Shown here: piece by piece, positions 1 through 8,736 of the stretch
Layout: every line of letters begins with the position of its first letter
How positions within the stretch are numbered: the first letter of the stretch is position 1
Assembly (NCBI GenBank): GCA_965250245.1
Contig: OZ252296.1
Coordinates: 2,232,001-2,296,000, forward strand
Source: JABDIP01 sp965250245
GTDB lineage: Bacteria; Pseudomonadota; Alphaproteobacteria; DSM-16000; Inquilinaceae
Reading direction: 5' to 3'
DNA length: 64,000 nt
Notes under the pieces: model-generated
Databases searched by the model: none
What the model was told of the DNA's origin: nothing
What the model saw: only the letters and a program-made list of their open reading frames with translations
Program-made: the position numbers and the translations under genes

Positions 1-758
1 ATGTCGGGGCCGAAGCGGCCGCCGCCGAGGACGCCCGACAGCACATCCATCAGGGTCGCGATGGCATAGCCCTTATGGCCGGCCATGGGCAGGATGCAGC
101 CGGCGATCCCGGCCGCCGCATCGGTGGTGGGCCGGCCCTCGGCATCGAGCGCCCAGCCTTCCGGAATCGGCGCGCCCTGTTGCCTGGCGACGTAGAGCTT
201 GCCGCGGGCGACCGCCGTATTGGCGATGTCCAGCATCATCGGCGGGTGCCGCCCGCCCGGCGCGGCGATCGACCAGGGATTGGTGCCGACCCGGGCCTCG
301 CGGCCGCCCCAGGGCGTCATGGCCGGGCTGGCATTGGTGGACAGGAAGCCGATGCAGCCCGCCATCGCCGCCATGCGGGTGAAATACATGGCGGTGCCGA
401 AATGCCCGGAATTGCGCACCGCGACGGCGCCGATGCCGTGGACCTTGGCGCGGGTGATCGCCTCCTCCATGGCGCGGGCCGCGACCACCTGGCCGACCCC
501 GTCATGGCCGTCGATCACCGCGACGGCGCCGCCATCGACGACCAGCTCGGCATTCGTGGCCGCCTTCATGGCGCCGGTCCGCAGCCGTGCCGCGTACCAG
601 AAGATGCGCATGACACCGTGGGACGGATGTCCCCAGAGGTCGGCCTGCACCAGCGAGTCGGCCAGCAGCGCCGCATCCGCCTCCGGCATGCCGAGCGCGC
701 GGTAAACGGACGTCGCGAATGCGAGCAGACAATCCGGCGGGATCGGGCGGTTGGACAT
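1..758 (-). CDS. Ldh-family NAD(P)-dependent oxidoreductase, C-terminus cut by window edge
   Basis: The reverse strand reads open from an ATG at 758 to the left edge, giving the first 252 residues of a malate/L-lactate (also sulfolactate, ureidoglycolate) dehydrogenase family protein; members are usually about 330-360 residues, so roughly a quarter is missing. Family signatures include the N-terminal helical start with RALGMPEADAALLADSLV, the HPSHG turn, NSGHFGTAMYF, a glycine-rich TNPWSIAAP stretch and GHKGYAIATLMDVLSG near the visible end. The enzyme would interconvert a 2-hydroxy acid and a 2-oxo acid in the cytoplasm with a nicotinamide cofactor. Substrate cannot be told from the sequence, because the family includes lactate, malate, sulfolactate and pyrroline-carboxylate enzymes. 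The next gene is divergent, so no operon partner is visible. Confidence 0.88.
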   Translation of the reverse strand, partial: MSNRPIPPDCLLAFATSVYRALGMPEADAALLADSLVQADLWGHPSHGVMRIFWYAARLRTGAMKAATNAELVVDGGAVAVIDGHDGVGQVVAARAMEEAITRAKVHGIGAVAVRNSGHFGTAMYFTRMAAMAGCIGFLSTNASPAMTPWGGREARVGTNPWSIAAPGGRHPPMMLDIANTAVARGKLYVARQQGAPIPEGWALDAEGRPTTDAAAGIAGCILPMAGHKGYAIATLMDVLSGVLGGGRFGPD

Positions 759-1038
759 TGGATTTGATGCCTGTCGGAGGGGCGGCCGGGCCGCGTCGCA
801 CCGTCAACAGTATCACCGGGGCAACGCCGGACCGAGATCGCCGTGGAAGGGGCCCAGGATCGTCCCGCTGCCGCCCCAATGCGGGTGCCGAATAGGCCGG
901 CTGCAACCCATCGGCGATGTCCGGGCCCGTCGGATTCGGAGAGGCCGGCCGCCGACCCGATGGTCGACGCCGGCGCTGTCACCGGGCCTTCGCGCCGGAT
1001 CGTGCCAACGGGGCCTTCGCCTTGGACGAGTTCAGAAG

Positions 1039-1734
1039 ATGACTGAGAAAGCCGGGTCCCCGGCAGACCGGGGTGGAATGGGACTGAAGTTGCTCGTTGG
1101 ACTGATGGCGGCAGCGATCCTGGCAGCCCTCCTGGTGGCCAAGTTCAACCGGGACGCCGTCACGGTGCACTATCGAACGACGCTCGAGGTCGAGGTCGAT
1201 GGCGCGGTCCATGTCGGCTCGGGCGTCATGAGCATGCGGCTTGTCGAGACCCGGCGATCATGGGGGACGACCGGCATCGGTTTTCTGGTGGCCGGGGAGG
1301 CGATCCCGGTGGATCTCGGGGATGGGCGCTTTCTGTACCTGACCATGAGCGGTGGCGACGGAGTCCGGATCGAGGGCTGGAACGACCACGCATCCCACGT
1401 CATGACCCATTGGAAGTTCCTGATGGTCGCGTTCCGCGATCATTCCGTCCGTGGCTTCGCACCCATGTTCCGCCACTGGAAACAGGAAAGGCCAGTTGTC
1501 GAGGTGCCGCTTCTCATTCTGCCGAAGCTCTACCTGTCCACGGATCCTGGTGATCCGGCCTCGTTCCAGTTCGTGAAACCGGACGGTCTTGCCGCAATGG
1601 GCATCCGGATTCAGCGGGTCAGGGTGGCGATCACCGATGCCCCCGTCACGCGCGGACGGATCGGCGATCATCTTCCCTGGCTTGACGGATTCGATCGTAA
1701 TGGGTCGATGTATCGCTTCGATTTCACGCGCTGA
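1039..1734 (+). CDS. hypothetical membrane-anchored protein
   Basis: 231 residues from ATG 1039; a second in-frame ATG at 1078 is also possible, while the longer open frame upstream has no convincing start and shows the biased composition of noncoding GC-rich DNA. One hydrophobic segment (about residues 15-34, LKLLVGLMAAAILAALLVAK) is followed by a soluble domain of mixed charge, so it is probably an inner-membrane-anchored protein with a periplasmic domain. The soluble part has beta-rich patterns (TLEVEVDGAVHVGSGVMSM, DLGDGRFLYLTMSGGDG) and ends SMYRFDFTR. I recognise no family. It lies only about 90 bases before the choline dehydrogenase gene on the same strand; a functional link is not evident. 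Confidence 0.6.
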   Translation: MTEKAGSPADRGGMGLKLLVGLMAAAILAALLVAKFNRDAVTVHYRTTLEVEVDGAVHVGSGVMSMRLVETRRSWGTTGIGFLVAGEAIPVDLGDGRFLYLTMSGGDGVRIEGWNDHASHVMTHWKFLMVAFRDHSVRGFAPMFRHWKQERPVVEVPLLILPKLYLSTDPGDPASFQFVKPDGLAAMGIRIQRVRVAITDAPVTRGRIGDHLPWLDGFDRNGSMYRFDFTR

Positions 1735-1821
1735 CGAACAGGGCGGTTGACCGTCCCGGGCACGGCACCCTATCACCGAGCGCCGCGCTGGAGGCAGCGC
1801 CAGGACCATGGGGAGGGGCGG

Positions 1822-3474
1822 TTGGCCGGGAAGGGCTTCGATTACGTGATCGTCGGTGCCGGGTCGGCGGGGTGCGTGCTGGCCAACCGGCTGTCGGCGG
1901 ACCCGGACATTCGGGTGCTGGTGCTGGAGGCGGGGCCGAAGGACCGGACCTGGAAGATCCACATGCCGGCGGCGCTGACCTACAACCTCGCCGACGACCG
2001 CTACAACTGGTTCTACCACACCGAGCCCCAGGACCACATGGACGGCCGGCGCATGTACTGGCCGCGCGGCCGGGTGCTGGGCGGCTCCTCGGCGCTGAAC
2101 GCCATGGTCTACATCCGTGGCCACGCGCTCGACTATGACCGCTGGGCCGAGGATCCGGACCTGGCGCACTGGTCCTACGCAAACGTGCTGCCGTATTTCC
2201 GCAAGGCGGAGACCCGGGCCAAGGGGCCGGACGCATATCGCGGCGGCGACGGGCCTCTGAACGTCTCGACCGGCACATCCGACAACCCGCTGTTCGATGC
2301 CTTCATCGAGGCCGGCGTCCAGGCCGGTTATCCCTTCACCGAGGACATGAACGGTTTCCAGCAGGAAGGTTTCGGCCGGATGGACATGACCATCCACAAG
2401 GGCCGCCGCTGGAGCGCCGCGCGGGCCTTCCTGCGCCCGGTCCTGGGCCGGCCGAACCTGACCGTGGAGACCGGTGCGCTGACCACCCGCGTGCTGTTCG
2501 ACGGCAGCCGCGCCACCGGCGTCGAATACCGGCAGGGCGGCAAGACCGTGACCGCCATGGCCGAGCGGGAGGTCATCCTGGCCGGCGGCGCGATCAACTC
2601 ACCGCAACTCCTGATGCTCTCCGGCGTCGGTCCGGCCGATCATCTGGGCGAAATGGGCATCCCGGTCGTCGCCGACCTGCCCGGTGTCGGCCAGAACCTG
2701 CAGGACCATCTGGAGCTCTATGTGCAGCAGGCCTGCACCCAGCCGATCACCCTCTACAGCGTGCAGCGCGGCCTGCCGATGGTCTGGACGGGGCTGCGCT
2801 GGTTCCTGTTCCAGTCGGGGCCCGGCGCCTCGGCCCATCTGGAGGCTGGCGGCTTCATCCGCCGCAACGACTCCGTGCCGCACCCGGACCTGCAATACCA
2901 CTTCCTGCCCTCGCAGGTGATCGACCATGGCCGGGTCAGGCCGGAGCTGCACGCCTACCAGGCCCATGTCGGGCCGATGCGGCCGACCAGCAGCGGCTAT
3001 TTGAAGCTGCGCTCGACCGATCCGCTGGACCATCCGCTGATCCAGCCGAACTACCTGGCGACCGAGGGCGACCGGGAGGAGATGCGGGACAGCGTCAAGC
3101 TGACCCGCGAGATCTTCGCCCAGAAGGCCTTCGACCCCTATCGCGGCGAGGAGGTCGCGCCCGGACCGGACGTGCGCAGCGACGCCGAGATCGACGCCTT
3201 CGTGCGCGCCAGGGCCGACAGCGCCTATCACCCGTCCTGCACCTGCAAGATGGGATCGGACAACATGGCGGTGGTCGATGGCGAGACCCGGGTGCGCGGG
3301 CTGGAGGCGTTGCGCGTGGTCGACGCCTCGATCATGCCCAGCATCGTCAGCGGCAATCTGAACGCCCCGACCATCATGATGGCGGAGAAGGCGGCCGACA
3401 TGATCCTCGGCAACCCGCCGCCGGACCCCTCGAACGCGCCGGTCTACCGGCCGCCCGTGATGGCCGGGCCTTAG
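1822..3474 (+). CDS. betA: choline dehydrogenase-type GMC flavoenzyme
   Basis: FAD-dependent GMC oxidoreductase of about 550 residues that would oxidise choline to betaine aldehyde (and possibly on to glycine betaine) at the membrane. The ADP-binding motif VIVGAGSAGCVLANRL is at the N-terminus, followed by the GMC signature GRVLGGSSALNAMVYIRG, the segment DLPGVGQNLQDHLELYVQQA, and the catalytic-His region YHPSCTCKMG with the C-terminal SGNLNAPTIMM. These closely follow E. coli BetA as I remember it, more than AlkJ-type alcohol dehydrogenases. The start is a TTG at 1822 because a GGGGAGGGG ribosome site lies just ahead and the flavin fold begins at once; the frame is open 75 bases further upstream. 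The choline importer choXWV lies 1.6 kb downstream on the same strand, supporting a choline-to-betaine pathway. No betB or betI is in the window. Confidence 0.87.
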   Translation: MAGKGFDYVIVGAGSAGCVLANRLSADPDIRVLVLEAGPKDRTWKIHMPAALTYNLADDRYNWFYHTEPQDHMDGRRMYWPRGRVLGGSSALNAMVYIRGHALDYDRWAEDPDLAHWSYANVLPYFRKAETRAKGPDAYRGGDGPLNVSTGTSDNPLFDAFIEAGVQAGYPFTEDMNGFQQEGFGRMDMTIHKGRRWSAARAFLRPVLGRPNLTVETGALTTRVLFDGSRATGVEYRQGGKTVTAMAEREVILAGGAINSPQLLMLSGVGPADHLGEMGIPVVADLPGVGQNLQDHLELYVQQACTQPITLYSVQRGLPMVWTGLRWFLFQSGPGASAHLEAGGFIRRNDSVPHPDLQYHFLPSQVIDHGRVRPELHAYQAHVGPMRPTSSGYLKLRSTDPLDHPLIQPNYLATEGDREEMRDSVKLTREIFAQKAFDPYRGEEVAPGPDVRSDAEIDAFVRARADSAYHPSCTCKMGSDNMAVVDGETRVRGLEALRVVDASIMPSIVSGNLNAPTIMMAEKAADMILGNPPPDPSNAPVYRPPVMAGP

Positions 3475-3483
3475 GAGGCCGGA

Positions 3484-4800
3484 TCACTCCCGCACATAGG
3501 TCAGCTCGGCCGTGTGGGTATCCCGATCGTACAGCCAGATCTGCCGCACCTGCCGCGGCCTGCGGTTGGTCGCGCGGTCATACTGGTCGGCGACCATCAT
3601 GATCGCGACATATCGTCCGTGGGGCACGACGGATAGCGAGGGCACGCCGCGATTGTTGCGGTCATAGGTCTGGTAGATGCCGGGCAGGACATCACCGAGA
3701 TCGATGATCTCGAGGTATTCGCCCTCGGGCGAGAGGATGAACAAGCCCGGTTCGCGCTGGCGCGCCGCGACATACACCCCGTTCGCCGGGTCGAAGCCGA
3801 GCGAGTCCAGGTTGCGCATCCGGTGCAGCATGCGGAAATCCTTCCAGCGTTCCGCCACGGCGTCGAAGCGATAGAACGCGCCGGCCCCGCCGCCGCCGGA
3901 CGAGACGATGACGACAAGATCGTTGTCGGTGTCGTAGGCGATGCCCTCGGGCCAGGAGATCCGCTCGAAATTGGGTGGAATCTCGACCGTGCGGCTGTTG
4001 CCGGCCGGCAGATCGATGATCTCGATACCGGTGTCCAGGATGCGGTAAGCGGTCCGTCCATCCGGCGCGAAGGTCACGGTTTCGGGAGCCATGACGTCCG
4101 CCTCGTCTTCGCCGACCGGTCCTGATGCAGTCCAGGCCGCTTGCCGGAACTCCCTTTCCGACAGGTTGAACCGGAACTCCTCGGCTGGTGTTGTAATCGC
4201 CGGCCATGCCAGGGCGAGGGTCGGGTCCAGGCGGCCGAGATCGCGGACTTCGATCCGGCCGGGCAGACGGTATTGGCCGAAATGGTAGTCGATGCTGCGG
4301 ATGCCGTAGATCTCATGGAGGGTCTCCAGCGCCTCCCGAAACCGGCGGTTCTGGGATTCGTAGGCGTAGGGCAGGTCGACGCCGTATGCGGTCACCGGCA
4401 GATCGGTCCTGAGGGCGCGACCGTGGTTGCCGCTGACCAGGACCTGCCTCACAGCGGTCTCGGTCGTGGCCTCCAGGTTCCAGACGACCGGCTCATTGCT
4501 GGTGAGGATCAGCACCACCTCGCTCCCCGGCCGGTCCAGCAGGATGTCGACCCGGTTGCCGTGTCCGGACGCTTCATGGCCCGACAGGAAGATGAACTCC
4601 GCGTCGACCGGCGCGCCGACGATCTCGGGCAGCGGCTCGAGCGGGACATAGCCGTTTTCCGGCGTCGGCTCTTCTGCCGAGATCAGCGGGCTGGCTTCTT
4701 CCGGGTTCTGCGCGACAGCCGGTGCCAGGACCGCATCGCCGGCGATCCAGAGCACCAGGGCGGCGCAGGGCAAGAGGGCGGGAAAGGCAGCTCGGAGCAT
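3484..4800 (-). CDS. secreted protein of unknown function, beta-propeller-like C-terminal half
   Basis: 438 residues with a signal peptide (about residues 1-30, ending AVLAPAVAQ). After a proline/glutamate-rich spacer, residues 60-200 hold a strand-rich region (FIFLSGHEASGHGNRVDILL, SEVVLILTSNEPVVWNLEA). The C-terminal half has repeated short strand units such as TVTFAPDGRTAYRILDTG, GIAYDTDNDLVVIVSSGG, SLGFDPANGVYVAA and GLFILSPEGEYLEIIDL, which look like blades of an SMP-30/NHL-type propeller. I do not recognise a named family. It sits antisense between betA and choX, converging on betA with a gap of only nine bases. A periplasmic lactonase-like or sensor role would be guesswork. Confidence 0.7.
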   Translation of the reverse strand: MLRAAFPALLPCAALVLWIAGDAVLAPAVAQNPEEASPLISAEEPTPENGYVPLEPLPEIVGAPVDAEFIFLSGHEASGHGNRVDILLDRPGSEVVLILTSNEPVVWNLEATTETAVRQVLVSGNHGRALRTDLPVTAYGVDLPYAYESQNRRFREALETLHEIYGIRSIDYHFGQYRLPGRIEVRDLGRLDPTLALAWPAITTPAEEFRFNLSEREFRQAAWTASGPVGEDEADVMAPETVTFAPDGRTAYRILDTGIEIIDLPAGNSRTVEIPPNFERISWPEGIAYDTDNDLVVIVSSGGGGAGAFYRFDAVAERWKDFRMLHRMRNLDSLGFDPANGVYVAARQREPGLFILSPEGEYLEIIDLGDVLPGIYQTYDRNNRGVPSLSVVPHGRYVAIMMVADQYDRATNRRPRQVRQIWLYDRDTHTAELTYVRE

Positions 4801-5105
4801 TGGGGGTGTCTCCTGTGCGGGCGGGCGGACGTTGCTGCCGATGTACCAGCCGTCCGGTTAAGGCTTCCCTGACTGGCAGAAATAGATCGCACTTGAACCC
4901 GGAATGATTGTGGTCGACCGGCCGAACGCTTTGGTGTTCATGCCCTTCGGAATACGTCGTGGATTCCGCATGGGGCGAGCCGATGAGCTTTGTCTTTTTT
5001 CCCGCGGCAACTTACCGATAGGATGTCGGTTCGAGGACGGGCCATGGCTGCGTCCATGGCTGAAGGTGGCGTGATAAGCCGCTGGAATGAAAGGGAGGAT
5101 TTGGG
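4801..5105. other. divergent intergenic region ahead of choX
   Basis: 305 bases between the start of the unknown secreted protein (minus strand) and choX (plus strand). It must carry both promoters. The only clear site is a GGGAGG ribosome-binding sequence ending about ten bases before the choX ATG. I see no convincing sigma-70 pair, no obvious BetI-type palindrome and no credible small gene. Confidence 0.5.
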
Positions 5106-6053
5106 ATGTACCGTTCACGAAGCTTGCTATGGAGCGGCGCGGCCGCGGCGCTGTTGCTGGCCGGCCAGGCCCAGGCCGCCGATCCGGACAGCTGCCGCGA
5201 GGTGCAGTTCTCCGATGTCGGCTGGACAGACATCACCGCGACCACGGCGGCCACTTCGGTGGTGCTGGAGGCGCTGGGCTATGAGCCCGAGACGACCATC
5301 CTGTCGGTGCCGGTCACCTATGCCAGCCTGAAGAACCAGGACATCGACGTCTTTCTGGGCAACTGGATGCCGACCATGGAAGGCGACATCCGGCCCTATC
5401 TGGACGACGGCTCGGTGGAGTCCATCGGAGTCAACCTGGAAGGCGCCAAATACACCCTGGCGGTGCCGCAATACGTCGCCGATGGCGGCCTGACCGACTT
5501 CGCCGACATCGCCAAGTTCGCCGACGAGTTGGATGGCGAGATCTACGGCATCGAGCCTGGAAACGACGGCAACCGCCTGATCCAGCAGATGATTTCCGAG
5601 AACGCCTTCGGGCTTGAGGATTTCGAGATCGTCGAGAGCTCCGAGCAGGGCATGCTGGCGCAAGTGTCGCGGGCGGAACGGCGCGAGGATTGGATCGTGT
5701 TCCTGGGCTGGGAGCCGCATCCGATGAACGCCAATTTCGAGCTGGTGTACCTGACCGGCGGCGATGACTGGTTCGGGCCCAATCTCGGTGGTGCCACGGT
5801 CTACACCAATGTCCGGGCCGGATACCTGGGCGACTGCCCGAATGTCGGCGCGTTGCTGTCCAACCTCTCGTTCAGCCTGGCGATGGAGAACGAGATCATG
5901 GGCGCGATCCTGAACGATGGCGAGGAGCCGGCCGATGCGGCCGCCGACTGGCTGAAGGCCAACCCGGGCGTGCTGGACGGCTGGCTGGCCGGCGTCACCA
6001 CCTTCGACGGAAGCGACGGCCTGGCGGCGGTCAAGTCTGCCCTCGGCAGCTAG
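5106..6053 (+). CDS. choX: choline ABC transporter periplasmic binding protein
   Basis: 315 residues with a signal peptide cleaved near A24 (GQAQA-ADPDS). It is a type II periplasmic binding protein of the ProX/ChoX group. W40 and D42 (GWTDI), W87 (GNWMPT), Y116, N153 (PGNDG) and W202 (LGWEPH) match, with a constant offset of three, the aromatic box and ligand-contact residues of Sinorhizobium meliloti ChoX as I remember them (W43, D45, W90, Y119, N156, W205). That favours choline rather than betaine or proline as the ligand. It is the first gene of choX-choW-choV; a 60-base GC-rich gap before choW may allow higher binding-protein expression. It lies near betA, which would use the imported choline. 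Confidence 0.93.
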   Translation: MYRSRSLLWSGAAAALLLAGQAQAADPDSCREVQFSDVGWTDITATTAATSVVLEALGYEPETTILSVPVTYASLKNQDIDVFLGNWMPTMEGDIRPYLDDGSVESIGVNLEGAKYTLAVPQYVADGGLTDFADIAKFADELDGEIYGIEPGNDGNRLIQQMISENAFGLEDFEIVESSEQGMLAQVSRAERREDWIVFLGWEPHPMNANFELVYLTGGDDWFGPNLGGATVYTNVRAGYLGDCPNVGALLSNLSFSLAMENEIMGAILNDGEEPADAAADWLKANPGVLDGWLAGVTTFDGSDGLAAVKSALGS

Positions 6054-6113
6054 CGGGCGAGACGGCGGGCCGGCGCGCGCGTCGGCCTGCCGCGTCGGCA
6101 CGGGGGCTGAGCC

Positions 6114-6968
6114 ATGGAGTGGCTGACCGACAACAAGATCCCGCTGGGCAATTGGATGAAGGCGTTCGTCGACCTTCTCAACGACCATGCGGCCTGGGTT
6201 TTCAACCTGATATCCGACGTCCTTGGATTTCTGATCGAAGGGCTGATCGACCTGATGCTGTGGCTGCCGGCGCTGCTGCTGGTGGCGGTGTTCGCCGGCC
6301 TCGGCTATTGGCTGCACCGGTCCTGGAAGCTGGCGGTCGGCATCCTGTTGTCGCTGCTGCTGATCATCAACCTGGGATACTGGGAAGAGACGGTCGAGAC
6401 CCTGGCGCTGGTGGTCTTCGCCACCGCCATCTGCCTCGTCGTCGGGGTGCCGATCGGCATCGCCGCGGCGCACCGGCCCTGGCTCTACACCGCGCTGCGG
6501 CCGGTGCTGGACCTGATGCAGACCATCCCGACCTTCGTCTACCTGATCCCCACGCTGATCCTGTTCGGCCTGGGCGTGGTGCCGGGGTTGATCTCCACGG
6601 TGATCTTCGCCATCCCGGCGCCGATCCGGCTGACCCATCTCGGCGTCTCCTCGGTGCCCAAGCAGCTTATCGAGGCCGGTGAGGCATTCGGCGCCACCAA
6701 GCAGCAGCTGTTGTGGAAGGTCGAGTTGCCGCACGCCATGCCGACCATCATGGCCGGGCTGACCCAATGCATCATGCTGTCCCTGTCCATGGTGGTGATC
6801 GCCGCCCTGGTCGGCGCGGACGGGCTGGGCACGCCGGTGGTGCGGGCCCTGAACACCGTCAACATCGCCCGCGGCTTCGAGGCCGGGCTGGCCATCGTGA
6901 TCGTCGCCATCCTGCTGGACCGCATCTGCAAGCAGCCGGACGCCGGCGGCTCCTCGAAGGGGCGCTGA
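6114..6968 (+). CDS. choW: choline ABC transporter permease
   Basis: 284-residue inner-membrane permease of the ProW/OpuAB type. After an amphipathic N-terminus there are about six or seven hydrophobic helices (for example LLLVAVFAGLGYWL, ILLSLLLIINLGYW and TFVYLIPTLILFGLGVVPG). The cytoplasmic EAA loop is readable as LIEAGEAFGATKQQLLWKVE, the site that docks on the ATPase. Known members form a homodimer or heterodimer that passes quaternary amines from the binding protein to the cytoplasm. It is followed after three bases by choV, so the two are almost certainly translated together. Confidence 0.93.
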   Translation: MEWLTDNKIPLGNWMKAFVDLLNDHAAWVFNLISDVLGFLIEGLIDLMLWLPALLLVAVFAGLGYWLHRSWKLAVGILLSLLLIINLGYWEETVETLALVVFATAICLVVGVPIGIAAAHRPWLYTALRPVLDLMQTIPTFVYLIPTLILFGLGVVPGLISTVIFAIPAPIRLTHLGVSSVPKQLIEAGEAFGATKQQLLWKVELPHAMPTIMAGLTQCIMLSLSMVVIAALVGADGLGTPVVRALNTVNIARGFEAGLAIVIVAILLDRICKQPDAGGSSKGR

Positions 6969-6971
6969 GCC

Positions 6972-8174
6972 TTGCCGGCGGTCGAATTCCGCAAGGTGGA
7001 CGTGATCTTCGGCGATCAGCCGGAGGGCGCACTAGCACTGCTGGACCAGGGCAAGGGCCGTGAGGACATCCTGGCGGACACCGGAAACGTGGTCGGCGTC
7101 ACCGATGCCTCGATCGCCATCGAGGAAGGTGAGATCTGCGTGCTGATGGGCCTGTCCGGCTCCGGCAAGTCGACCCTGCTGCGCTGTGTGAATGGGCTGA
7201 ACACGGTCACCCGGGGCCAGGTTCTGGTGGAGGATGCGGGCGGCACGGTGGACGTGGCGGCCTGCGATCCGGCGACGTTGCGCCGGCTGCGCATGAACCG
7301 GGTCGCCATGGTGTTCCAGCAATTCGCCCTGCTGCCCTGGCGCACTGTGAAGGAGAATGTCGGCTTCGGGCTGGAGCTGCGCGGCCTGGCGGCGGCCGAG
7401 CGCGACGCCGTGGTGCTGGAGAAGCTGGAGCTGGTCGGCCTGGCGCAATGGGCGGACAAATACGCCCATGAGCTCTCGGGCGGCATGCAGCAGCGGGTCG
7501 GCCTGGCCCGGGCCTTTGCCACCGACGCCGATATCCTGCTGATGGACGAGCCGTTCTCGGCGCTGGACCCGCTGATCCGCTCGCGGCTGCAGGACGAGCT
7601 GCTGGAGCTGCAACGCAGCCTGCGCAAGACCATTATCTTCGTCAGCCACGACCTGGACGAGGCGCTGAAGATCGGCACCCATATCGCGATCATGGAAAGC
7701 GGCCGCATCGTGCAGTACGGCCGGCCGGAGGAGATCGTGCTGTCCCCGGCCAGCCCCTACGTGGCCGACTTCGTGGCCCATATGAACCCGCTCAACGTGC
7801 TGTCCGGCTCCTCGCTGATGACGCCGGTCGACGCCATCGCCCGCGACGGCGACCGGCTGCGCCTGGACTGGTGCGCCTGGACCATGCTGGCGCTGGACGG
7901 CGAGGGGCGGCCGGCCTCAGCCACGGTGAATGGTCAGCCGGGCCGGCTGGTTGCCTATGGCGACGGCGTCGACCTGGATGCCCTGACAACCGATGCCGTG
8001 GTCACGGCCGGCCCCGGCGTGACCATGCGCACGGCCTTGGAATTGCGCCATGTGACCAGCACGCCGGTCGTGCTGGTCGACGAATCCGGGCGGATGATCG
8101 GTGTGGTCGGCGACGAGGAGATCTATCGCGGCCTGCTGCGGCAATCCGACATGGCGTTGGCCGGCGGCGGGTAG
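6972..8174 (+). CDS. choV: choline ABC transporter ATP-binding protein
   Basis: 400-residue ATPase of the OpuAA/ProV group starting at TTG 6972, three bases after the choW stop. Walker A GLSGSGKST, Q-loop QQFALLPW, signature LSGGMQQR, Walker B ILLMDEPFSALD and the H-loop VSHD are all intact. The N-terminal extension before Walker A is long, as usual in this group, and the roughly 130 residues after the nucleotide domain form a C-terminal regulatory region resembling a degenerate CBS pair (VTSTPVVLVDESGRMIGVV near the end). It powers import by ChoX/ChoW. Ribosome-site evidence for the TTG is weak, and translational coupling from choW is the likely route. Confidence 0.92.
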   Translation: MPAVEFRKVDVIFGDQPEGALALLDQGKGREDILADTGNVVGVTDASIAIEEGEICVLMGLSGSGKSTLLRCVNGLNTVTRGQVLVEDAGGTVDVAACDPATLRRLRMNRVAMVFQQFALLPWRTVKENVGFGLELRGLAAAERDAVVLEKLELVGLAQWADKYAHELSGGMQQRVGLARAFATDADILLMDEPFSALDPLIRSRLQDELLELQRSLRKTIIFVSHDLDEALKIGTHIAIMESGRIVQYGRPEEIVLSPASPYVADFVAHMNPLNVLSGSSLMTPVDAIARDGDRLRLDWCAWTMLALDGEGRPASATVNGQPGRLVAYGDGVDLDALTTDAVVTAGPGVTMRTALELRHVTSTPVVLVDESGRMIGVVGDEEIYRGLLRQSDMALAGGG

Positions 8175-8176
8175 GG

Positions 8177-8352
8177 GAACCACAGAGGCACAGAGAACCA
8201 GGGAGGGAAGGCCGATCCCGCCTGCGTCATTCCCGCGAAAGCGGGATTCCGGGAGAGCGGTGGACTATCTGGAGTCCCGCTTTCGCGGGAATGACGACCA
8301 AGGGTTGTGCCGTTTCCTGTTGGTTCTCTGTGTCTCTGTGCCTCTGTGGTTC
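8177..8352. repeat. nested double palindrome (REP/MITE-like element)
   Basis: Two inverted repeats are nested. The outer arms are 8177-8200 and 8321-8352; the right arm carries an extra eight-base internal duplication (tgtctctg). The inner arms are 8226-8250 and 8271-8295 (25 bases, one mismatch), built on the motif TCATTCCCGCGAAAGCGGGA. Such inner palindromes are common multi-copy intergenic elements in proteobacteria. There is no open reading frame inside. Lying between the convergent choV and DUF1491 genes, it could also act as a transcription terminator. Confidence 0.8.
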
Positions 8353-8371
8353 GATCAAAGGGCCTCGGGAC

Positions 8372-8710
8372 TCACAGCACCTTGCCCTCGAAGGGGTGGC
8401 GGCCGTCGCGGTCTTCGATCTCCACCACCCAGAGGTCCGGGTCGCGCTCCACCGCGCGGGCGATATAGGCGTCGGCGTCCGCCTCGCTGGAGAGCTTGCA
8501 GTCGAGCGCCGGCAGCCAGCCCAGGCGCCCGTCCAGGTCACGGGTCTGGGTCAGCACACGGCAGCCATTCTCGAGCTGGTTGATCTTCAGCAGCACCATG
8601 CCGCCGGTCAGCTCGCCCTTGCGCGCCACCGTCACCGGTATGCCGTCGGCGAAGCAGCGCCGGACATGGGCCTTGATCCAGAGTTCTGTCGGCAGGCGGT
8701 CGTCGCTCAT
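8372..8710 (-). CDS. DUF1491 family protein
   Basis: 112 residues; soluble and small, with the DUF1491 pattern LPTELWIKAHVRRCFADGIP at the N-terminus, a central KGELTGGMVLLKINQLENGC and the closing WVVEIEDRDGRHPFEG. The family is widespread in alphaproteobacteria and uncharacterised. The gene is transcribed after the YcgN-like gene on the same strand with a 26-base gap, so the two probably form one unit. No catalytic residues are obvious. Confidence 0.82.
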   Translation of the reverse strand: MSDDRLPTELWIKAHVRRCFADGIPVTVARKGELTGGMVLLKINQLENGCRVLTQTRDLDGRLGWLPALDCKLSSEADADAYIARAVERDPDLWVVEIEDRDGRHPFEGKVL

Positions 8711-8736
8711 TCACGGGTCCCGGCTGAGAATCATGG

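Noticed and set aside
751..1038. Long N-terminal extension of the anchored protein at 1039-1734
   Set aside because: The extra 96 codons are Arg/Pro/Gly-rich, start inside the divergent Ldh gene's 5' end and lack a ribosome site.
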